9,976 nt of DNA from Leptofilum sp965368765 (GTDB lineage: Bacteria > Chloroflexota > Anaerolineae > Promineifilales > Promineifilaceae), in contig CBDUOF010000192.1 in NCBI GenBank assembly GCA_965368765.1, positions 1-9,976 of the forward strand, in the 5' to 3' direction. The notes beneath the pieces were generated by a model. That model was given only the letters and a program-made list of their open reading frames with translations, searched no databases and was not told the origin of the DNA. The first letter of the stretch is position 1. Each line of letters begins with the position of its first letter. A program made the position numbers and the translations under genes. Below, one piece after another: positions 5,852 through 9,976 of this stretch.

Positions 5852-6802
5852 TTACTGCCACAATTTGTCACTTAAATATTTGAATCCATTGTCCGGCAAA
5901 ACAGTCACAACTACCCCGGCAGCCAGCTTTTTTGCCACCTTAAGGCTGGCCACAACCGCCGCAGCCGCAGAGATGCCCACAAATAAGCCTTCATTTTTGG
6001 CCAGATAACGGGCCATTGCCTGAGCCTCTTCAGTGCGAACGGCCGTCTCGCCATCTGCCAGCCGCTCATCATAAATGCCCGGCTTCAGCGCCGACGGCAT
6101 ATGTTTCAATCCTTCGAGTCCGTGAAACGGGCCATCTGGCTGCATCGCAATCGCTTGAATGCCGGGGTTAAACGCCTTCAGGCGGCGCGTTGTGCCAGTG
6201 AAGGTGCCGCTCGTGCCCAAACCGGCCACAAAATGGCTGATGTGCCCTTCGGTTTGCTGCCAGATCTCTGGCGCAGTGGTTTTGAAGTGAGCCTGCCAGT
6301 TGGCCGAATTGTTGTACTGATTGGCGTAAAAGAGCGTTGGGTCTTCCGCTGCCAGTTCACGCGCGGCAACAATCGCCCCGTCGGAGCCTTCCAGTGGATC
6401 CGTCAGGATGAGTTCAGCCCCGTAAGCCCGCAAAATGGCAATGCGTTCCGGGCTGGCGTTGCTGGGCAAGGCCAGCCTGACACGGTAGCCGCGAGCCGCC
6501 CCCAGCATGGCGTAGGCAATGCCCATGTTGCCAGACGTGGAATCTAGCAAGGTCATACCTGGCTGGAGCTGGCCATTTTCTTCGGCGGTACGAATGATGT
6601 TGAGAGCAGCGCGATCTTTGACAGAGCCGCTGGGGTTAAACCATTCCGCTTTGGCGTAAATGGCGACACTGTCCGGAATATTGTGGGCAACGGCCGTCTT
6701 CCCTAAACGAATCAGCGGCGTGTTCCCGACCTGGGCTTCTAAACGATGGGCAGGCGTTGTGACAGAAGGAAGGATGTGTGTATTTTCGATTGTTGACAAC
6801 AT
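5852..6802 (-). CDS. cysM: PLP-dependent cysteine synthase, CysM type
   Basis: A 316-residue fold-type II PLP enzyme. 'GNTPLIRL' (26-33), 'NPSGSVKDRAA' (56-66) with the PLP-binding Lys62, 'TSGNMG' (89-94), the phosphate loop 'GTSGTFTG' (196-203) and 'VLPDNGFKYLS' (301-311) identify it as a cysteine synthase. The 'PDGPFHGLEGLKHM' region fits the CysM/CysK2-like branch. Beside cysO, mec and moeZ it is probably the CysO-thiocarboxylate-dependent enzyme using an activated serine. O-phosphoserine is the substrate in mycobacteria; O-acetylserine cannot be excluded here. The ATG at 6802 matches family length, with AGGA 11 bases upstream. The same frame stays open to 6907 without a ribosome site. Its promoter and attenuator-like leader lie upstream. 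Confidence 0.93.
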   Translation of the reverse strand: MLSTIENTHILPSVTTPAHRLEAQVGNTPLIRLGKTAVAHNIPDSVAIYAKAEWFNPSGSVKDRAALNIIRTAEENGQLQPGMTLLDSTSGNMGIAYAMLGAARGYRVRLALPSNASPERIAILRAYGAELILTDPLEGSDGAIVAARELAAEDPTLFYANQYNNSANWQAHFKTTAPEIWQQTEGHISHFVAGLGTSGTFTGTTRRLKAFNPGIQAIAMQPDGPFHGLEGLKHMPSALKPGIYDERLADGETAVRTEEAQAMARYLAKNEGLFVGISAAAAVVASLKVAKKLAAGVVVTVLPDNGFKYLSDKLWQ

Positions 6803-6860
6803 AAGGCAGGTGTTCCTAAAATTGATTTCTAGACAGGGGCAGCAAGGCACACTACCCAAC

Positions 6861-6947
6861 AAAAAACGGTCGCAGCTTTTAGCTGGCGAGAACAACATGA
6901 AGAGCAAACCGAGCTCATTGTTGCTTCGCGAGGGTAGCTACCACCGT
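6861..6947 (-). terminator. branched terminator of the cysM leader
   Basis: On the minus strand ACGGT-G-GTAGC (6947-6937) pairs with GCTGC-G-ACCGT (6876-6866), ten pairs flanking one G-G mismatch, followed immediately by a run of six T (6866-6861). It encloses a long imperfect hairpin (6886-6929). A smaller alternative hairpin (CGC-c-AGCT with AGCTGCG, about 6871-6888) uses the same 3' arm. The element ends 58 bases before cysM. Pairing of 6928-6935 with the leader-peptide segment 7011-7018 would exclude it. Confidence 0.6.
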
Positions 6948-7018
6948 CTGCGCATTCACCAACGAATGCATTTCTAGAAACCTGTTTCAGGTTACCGACC
7001 GATGGTTAACACCCTCGC
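6928..7018 (-). promoter_or_regulatory. candidate antiterminator pairing in the cysM leader
   Basis: GCGAGGGT (7018-7011, within the last codons of the leader peptide) is perfectly complementary to ACCCTCGC (6935-6928). This helix traps the terminator 5' arm (6937-6947) inside its loop and overlaps the base of the 6886-6929 hairpin, so helix and terminator should be alternatives. Two further hairpins lie within the loop: a six-pair stem with a three-base loop at 6979-6993 and a six-pair stem at 6952-6969. Confidence 0.55.
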
Positions 7019-7047
7019 TCAATACACCTGCAATATTGTCCAATCAT
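7006..7047 (-). CDS. cysteine-rich leader peptide upstream of cysM
   Basis: A 13-codon open frame starting with ATG at 7047 and ending at TAA (7008-7006) encodes MIGQYCRCIERGC. Three of 13 residues are cysteine, at positions 6, 8 and 13, the last one directly before the stop. It lies about 85 bases downstream of the predicted transcription start and about 200 bases upstream of cysM, a cysteine biosynthesis gene. This is the arrangement of amino-acid attenuators, in which ribosome stalling at regulatory codons selects between RNA folds. The Shine-Dalgarno sequence is weak (GAAAG). The open frame and its codons are certain; its translation and role are inference. Confidence 0.6.
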   Translation of the reverse strand: MIGQYCRCIERGC

Positions 7048-7069
7048 TACTTTCACACTTTTGTTGTTG

Positions 7070-7117
7070 GCAAACTGCACACTACAGTTGGGAATTGAGT
7101 GGGTGAGCGCAGTTTGC
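7070..7117 (-). other. 5' hairpin of the cysM leader
   Basis: Nine-base perfect arms GCAAACTGC/GCAGTTTGC (7109-7117 and 7070-7078) enclose 30 bases that can pair further. It forms at the start of the transcript, about 15-60 bases after the predicted start and before the leader peptide. It may protect the 5' end or slow the polymerase; the function is not readable from sequence. Confidence 0.5.
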
Positions 7118-7137
7118 AAATTGTTGAATCTGCTTCG

Positions 7138-7165
7138 AGTATAGCAAAGTGATTTTGCCAGTCAA
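7138..7165 (-). promoter_or_regulatory. sigma-70 promoter of cysM
   Basis: TTGACT (7165-7160) and TATACT (7143-7138) are separated by 16 bases on the minus strand, with TGC directly before the -10 box (extended -10). Each box matches five of six consensus positions. Transcription from about 7131 leaves a leader of roughly 328 bases before the cysM ATG. Confidence 0.78.
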
Positions 7166-7232
7166 GTTAGAAAATGATAAACGGACTCGCGTCACTTTTT
7201 CCCGCATATGAATTGGATAGGGCGTGAAGTGA

Positions 7233-7261
7233 GGTTCTTACCGGGAAGGTAAAAGTGAACC
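7233..7261 (-). other. hairpin between the YhhN-family gene and the cysM promoter
   Basis: GGTTC-TTACC (7233-7242) can pair with GGTAA and GAACC (ending at 7261) with a four-base bulge. No T-run follows on either strand, so it is only a possible transcript end for the YhhN-family gene. The rest of 7166-7286 shows nothing recognisable. Confidence 0.3.
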
Positions 7262-7286
7262 ATCGTAAGTAGATCGTGGATGCTAT

Positions 7287-8021
7287 TTAAAGAAAAAGAG
7301 AAACGGCCGTCCCCACAGAATAGACTATCAACATTTGGCCTGGGCCGTAGGTGAGCCAAATCACATCCCCAATTTGGGGGAAGTATGTGTCGTTAAAAAG
7401 CTCCGCCGCCAGGATGAGATCGCTCAACAGAAAGAGGGCTGCACCGACTGCCAGACCCAGAAATTGGCTGTTTTGCAAGGCCAGCCCGGTGGCCATTCCT
7501 GCAGTACTGGCTAGCAGCAGCGCATAAGGCAAGGCCGCCTTGTGTAAGGTCGTAGGCTTTTGACCACGATAAACCACAACATACCAGCCCACACCGCCCA
7601 GCAACCACCAAACCAGCAAACTGCCCCAGCGGGCAGCGCCATCCACTGCTCCTAACTGGTTGCTAAACTGCCAAATGCCAATCATGTAGCTGATATGCCC
7701 CAGACCAAATGAGGCCATACCGCCCAGCACATTTCGTCCCCCTGGCAATACTCCGGCCATGAACAGATCGCCCAAAAAGCCCAGGCTCATCCCCACAGCC
7801 AGCCACAGGGCAAAGCTGCTGGCATCGCTTGTGCCCGCCACCACAAACCAGCTCCAGCCCGCCACAACCAGGACGGCCGAAGAAACGAGGCGTGTCCATT
7901 TGGGCATGCGCTGCCGCTTATCGGTGGGCCCTAGCAGGAAACCACCAAACAAAATGATGGCCCAAAGCAGCCACAGCGTGATGAACAAAAAGCGCGGGAA
8001 TGATTGCAGATAGGTTAGCAT
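7287..8021 (-). CDS. YhhN/lysoplasmalogenase family membrane protein
   Basis: A 244-residue polytopic membrane protein with seven to eight hydrophobic segments. Family-type polar residues sit inside them: 'GMSLGFLGDLFM' with Asp85, 'FGLGHISYM' with His109, 'LLSDL' (198-202) and 'YGPGQML' (225-231). The YhhN/TMEM86 family includes enzymes that hydrolyse the vinyl ether bond of lysoplasmalogens; whether this member does is not shown by sequence. No Shine-Dalgarno sequence precedes the ATG at 8021, but an extended -10 box ends six bases before it, suggesting a leaderless message. It is transcribed divergently from the sigma factor gene, and no functional link to cysM downstream is apparent. Confidence 0.85.
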   Translation of the reverse strand: MLTYLQSFPRFLFITLWLLWAIILFGGFLLGPTDKRQRMPKWTRLVSSAVLVVAGWSWFVVAGTSDASSFALWLAVGMSLGFLGDLFMAGVLPGGRNVLGGMASFGLGHISYMIGIWQFSNQLGAVDGAARWGSLLVWWLLGGVGWYVVVYRGQKPTTLHKAALPYALLLASTAGMATGLALQNSQFLGLAVGAALFLLSDLILAAELFNDTYFPQIGDVIWLTYGPGQMLIVYSVGTAVSLFL

Positions 8022-8027
8022 GCCGAG

Positions 8028-8036
8028 ATTGTATCA
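8028..8036 (-). promoter_or_regulatory. extended -10 promoter, probably leaderless
   Basis: TGA-TACAAT (8036-8028) on the minus strand ends six bases before the ATG at 8021, placing the expected start of transcription at the A of the ATG. No good -35 box is seen 16-18 bases further up, which is common for extended -10 promoters. Confidence 0.45.
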
Positions 8037-8144
8037 GGAATAAAATGACGGCAGTAGCGACAATCTTCAGGAAAAAGCGTGACAACCGGTCAACTCTGTG
8101 CAACTTTTTGCCTGCTTTCCGGTAAACTGGTGTAGGATCGTAAA

Positions 8145-8726
8145 ATGACGCTGACAGACGAGCAGCTGCTGCTGCAACAGGCCAGACAAGGAGACGAGAC
8201 TAGCGCCGCCGCGTTTGGCGAATTGGTGCGTCGTTATCAAACGGCCGTTTTCAACACCGCGTATCGTCTGCTGGGGCGACGGGTCGAGGCAGAAGAGGCG
8301 GCCCAGGAAGCCTTCCTACGCGCTTATCGCGCCTTGGATCGATTTGACGTGAAACGGCCGTTTGCGCCCTGGATAAAGCGCATTACCGTAAATCTATGTC
8401 TGAACTGGCTGGAAAGCGCCAAAGTGAAGCCCCAAATTTTGGCCGCAGAAATGTCCCGCGATGACCGCCCGGTGGATATGGATGATTGGGCCCAGTCTGC
8501 CCCCTCACCAGAGCAAGCCCTGGTCCGTGAGGAGCAGTCGGTGCAGCTGCGGCAGGCTATTTTGGCCCTGCCGCCCCACTATCGGGCCGCCATCGAGCTG
8601 CGCCATTTTCAGGAGCTGAGTTATGAAGATATGGCCGAAGCGCTGGAACGGCCGCTTAGCAGCGTAAAAAGTGATTTATTTCGCGCCCGGAAGCTGTTGG
8701 CCGAGAAGATGAAAGGGAGTGCGTAA
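8145..8726 (+). CDS. ECF-type RNA polymerase sigma factor (RpoE-like)
   Basis: A 193-residue sigma factor of the extracytoplasmic-function class, with only regions 2 and 4. Region 2 spans about 22-90: 'FGELVRRYQTAVFNTAYRLLG', then 'EAEEAAQEAFLRAYRALDRFD' for core binding and 'PFAPWIKRITVNLC' for -10 recognition. After a variable linker with 'SPEQALVREE', region 4 (about 135-186) has 'LPPHYRAAIELRHFQELSY' and the helix-turn-helix 'EDMAEALERPLSSVKSDLFRARKLL'. AGGA lies seven bases before the ATG. It is followed after 56 bases by an anti-sigma-like membrane protein, the usual sigma/anti-sigma arrangement. I found no convincing ECF promoter upstream. Two ACGGCCGT copies encode Thr-Ala-Val and Arg-Pro. 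Confidence 0.93.
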   Translation: MTLTDEQLLLQQARQGDETSAAAFGELVRRYQTAVFNTAYRLLGRRVEAEEAAQEAFLRAYRALDRFDVKRPFAPWIKRITVNLCLNWLESAKVKPQILAAEMSRDDRPVDMDDWAQSAPSPEQALVREEQSVQLRQAILALPPHYRAAIELRHFQELSYEDMAEALERPLSSVKSDLFRARKLLAEKMKGSA

Positions 8727-8773
8727 TTAAGTAATTGGTAATTGGATGACCAATTACTAATTACCAATTACCA
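8727..8773. repeat. AT-rich palindrome between sigma and anti-sigma genes
   Basis: GTAATTGGTAATTGG (8731-8745) faces its near-perfect reverse complement (one mismatch in 15) across a four-base loop. Further GGTAATT/AATTACC units follow to 8773, and the stop codon region itself reads GCGTAATTA. It starts right after the sigma factor stop, as the other family members start close to stop codons. Confidence 0.65.
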
Positions 8774-8782
8774 AACAAGCTT

Positions 8783-9328
8783 ATGCAAGAATTTAACGAA
8801 GGGTTATTGCACGAATATTTAGACGGTACGCTGGATGACGACACGCGGCAGGCGGTTGAGGCGCATCTGGCCAGTTCTCCGGTGGCGCAGGCCCAGCTGG
8901 CTGAGCTGGAGGCATTGTTCAGCAATCTGGATGCGCTGCCCGATCTGCCATTGACGGCCGATTTATCGGTCGGCGTTATGGCCCAGATTGCACAAGAAAC
9001 GGCCGTCTCAACAGCGTTGCCTCGCTGGCTGTGGGGGGTGTTGTTGGGGCAGGTCGTCATTACCCTGCTGCTGCTGGGGGATATGTGGCGTTTGCTGCTG
9101 GACTGGTTGGGGAACGGCCGTCAATTAGCGGCAGAATGGGTCTTGAGTGCACAGCTGCCGACCCTGACGTTTCTGAATGAATTTTGGCTGGAAGTAACGG
9201 CCGTTTGGCAGCAGCCCAATCTGCCTAATTTAGCGATCGATCTGCCCCTTGGCCAATGGGCCTTGCTCTTCGGCCTGGCGCTTGTCGTCTGGCTGGCTGG
9301 CAATCGCCTGCTGTTCACGGTAGATTAG
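8783..9328 (+). CDS. anti-sigma factor-like membrane protein without zinc cysteines
   Basis: A 181-residue protein whose first 50 residues look like an anti-sigma domain: 'LLHEYLDGTLDDDTRQAVEAHLASSP' follows the ZAS/zf-HC2 pattern. The HxxxCxxC motif is degenerate, however: His28 is kept while Ser32 and Ala35 replace the cysteines, so zinc binding is unlikely. Two membrane segments (about 82-99 and 157-173) flank a stretch of about 55 residues rich in Trp and Leu that is predicted to lie outside. It would hold the ECF factor at the membrane; the signal is unknown. No Shine-Dalgarno sequence is visible before the ATG at 8783. Assignment rests on domain resemblance and on position after the sigma gene. 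Confidence 0.78.
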   Translation: MQEFNEGLLHEYLDGTLDDDTRQAVEAHLASSPVAQAQLAELEALFSNLDALPDLPLTADLSVGVMAQIAQETAVSTALPRWLWGVLLGQVVITLLLLGDMWRLLLDWLGNGRQLAAEWVLSAQLPTLTFLNEFWLEVTAVWQQPNLPNLAIDLPLGQWALLFGLALVVWLAGNRLLFTVD

Positions 9329-9368
9329 AAATTGACTGTTCACTGATCACCGACTTTCGGAGGTTCAC

Positions 9369-9869
9369 ATGGCTGAAGGATTACAACTCATCATTATTAT
9401 CTTATTTAGTTGGGGGACGCTGGCGGCGCTGCTGGTGCTGCTGCCCGCCTTGCTGCCTGGGCGCGTGCAGAGGACACAGCAGATTGCCCAAAGCAGCCCC
9501 GGACGGGCATTTGTGATTGGGCTGGTGAACCTTCTTTTTTTTGGCGTGGTGATTGCCATTTTTACCCAGGGCGGTGAGTTCGGTGGCCTCATTGCAGCAA
9601 TTTTGCTGATGGCGCTGTTGGCGATAACGGCCGTTGGCCTGGCGGGCATTAATCAGATTGTGCAGGGGCGGCTCTATCCAAAAAGTGAGGGAGTGAAGGT
9701 GGGGTTGAAAACGGCCGTCTTGCTCATCGCCGGAGGATTGGTGCCGCTGCTGGGCTGGCTTGTCCTAACCCCCATTTTGCTGCTGATCAGCCTGGGCGCA
9801 GCCATCATCGCCCTGGTACGGCGCCGACCAAAACCCCAACCCGCTCAACAGGGCACCATGCTAGATTAA
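9369..9869 (+). CDS. small polytopic membrane protein, unknown function
   Basis: A 166-residue hydrophobic protein with four to five membrane segments (about 5-29, 47-66, 72-95, 113-131, 133-150), a positive loop after the first ('GRVQRTQQ') and a charged cytoplasmic tail ('RRRPKPQP'). A perfect GGAGG lies six bases before the ATG. It follows the anti-sigma gene by 40 bases and is probably in the same operon, so it may be a target or an accessory of the ECF system. I do not recognise the family, and no enzymatic motif is visible. Two ACGGCCGT copies encode Thr-Ala-Val within the membrane segments. Confidence 0.8.
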   Translation: MAEGLQLIIIILFSWGTLAALLVLLPALLPGRVQRTQQIAQSSPGRAFVIGLVNLLFFGVVIAIFTQGGEFGGLIAAILLMALLAITAVGLAGINQIVQGRLYPKSEGVKVGLKTAVLLIAGGLVPLLGWLVLTPILLLISLGAAIIALVRRRPKPQPAQQGTMLD

Positions 9870-9874
9870 TTAAT

Positions 9875-9976
9875 TTACCTGTGGAAATATGCTTCATAAG
9901 TGCCGGTCGGACGGTAGCCCAACCGCTTCGCTAACCGGACAGATTCTGGATTAGCGGCATCCCAATTGGGGTGCAG
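9875..9976 (-). CDS. GNAT family N-acetyltransferase, C-terminal part (5' end outside window)
   Basis: The last 33 codons of a minus-strand gene that enters from the right edge and stops at TAA (9877-9875). The segment 'NWDAANPESVRLAKRLGY' followed by 'GTYEAYF' is the typical last helix and strand of GNAT acetyltransferases, where Asn-x-x-Ser packs against acetyl-CoA. The substrate cannot be inferred. It converges on the membrane protein gene with five bases between stop codons. Confidence 0.75.
   Translation of the reverse strand: MHPNWDAANPESVRLAKRLGYRPTGTYEAYFHR

Larger units (their letters stand above)
364..9718. repeat. dispersed octamer ACGGCCGT (21 exact copies)
   Basis: Exact copies start at 364, 498, 626, 1412, 1725, 3870, 4020, 4475, 4760, 4944, 5840, 6039, 6690, 7303, 8241, 8354, 8999, 9114, 9197, 9627 and 9711. 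Six copies with only the last base changed start at 188, 2970, 5343, 7873, 8648 and 8954. Twenty exact copies are in genes: 14 are read as Thr-Ala-Val, four as (Asn/Tyr)-Gly-Arg and two as Arg-Pro. One lies just past the cysM stop. Most have an A before the octamer. Confidence 0.9.

Noticed and set aside
6803..6907. In-frame upstream extension of cysM containing a Pro-Cys-Cys-Pro-Cys stretch
   Set aside because: It has no ribosome site, would start inside the terminator structure, and exceeds the family's usual N-terminus. It has no stop before cysM, so it cannot be a separate leader peptide.
6925..6950. A T-box-like stretch on the minus strand of the cysM leader (GGTGGTA, then CGCG)
   Set aside because: The T-box bulge needs TGGN followed directly by ACCGCG. 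Here GCTACCCT intervenes and forms its own short palindrome, and I found no convincing specifier-loop stem. The cysteine leader peptide explains the leader better.
364..9718. ACGGCCGT copies as operator sites of one transcription factor
   Set aside because: Twenty of 21 copies are inside coding regions, spread evenly and not near promoters, which does not fit an operator.

Overview
The window is a compact stretch of a bacterial chromosome with moderate GC, short spacers and mostly minus-strand genes. The gene mix (a CysO/Mec/MoeZ-type sulfur-carrier set, DUF4395, a COG3602 ACT protein, a YhhN-family membrane protein, an ECF sigma/anti-sigma pair) and a SAM-I riboswitch fit a Chloroflexota bacterium of the Anaerolineae/Caldilineae kind. 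That placement is inference from gene content only. No mobile element, CRISPR array, tRNA or rRNA gene was seen.

Layout, minus strand from right to left: a YhhN/lysoplasmalogenase-family gene (8021-7287) with a probably leaderless promoter. Then cysM (6802-5852), preceded by a strong promoter (about 7165-7138) and a leader of about 330 nt. That leader encodes a 13-residue peptide with three cysteines (7047-7006) and can fold into mutually exclusive antiterminator and terminator structures. Then a second promoter (5821-5793), a SAM-I riboswitch (5736-5612) and its terminator (5595-5559), which control mec (JAMM protease), cysO (MoaD-like sulfur carrier), a DUF4395 membrane protein, a membrane-anchored thioredoxin and moeZ (E1-like adenylyltransferase plus rhodanese), ending at 2463. 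Next come an orphan lipoprotein (2291-1677) and a three-gene unit of histidine phosphatase, small nucleotidyltransferase and ACT-domain protein (1602-64).

Plus strand at the right: ECF sigma factor (8145-8726), a zinc-less membrane anti-sigma-like protein (8783-9328) and a small membrane protein (9369-9869). The C-terminal end of a GNAT acetyltransferase enters from the right edge on the minus strand (9976-9875).

How the genes work together: MoeZ would adenylate the trimmed C-terminus of CysO and sulfurate it to a thiocarboxylate. CysM would transfer that sulfur to an activated serine, leaving cysteine attached to CysO, and Mec would release the cysteine. Here the CysO reading frame runs seven residues past Gly-Gly, so Mec (or another peptidase) may also have to mature the carrier. 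The two halves of the pathway look separately controlled: cysM by a candidate cysteine-codon attenuator, and the carrier operon by SAM.

The whole window is also sprinkled with the octamer ACGGCCGT (21 exact copies), mostly within genes and mostly read as Thr-Ala-Val. A separate family of AT-rich palindromes built on TTACGCAATTA or GGTAATTA sits only between genes.
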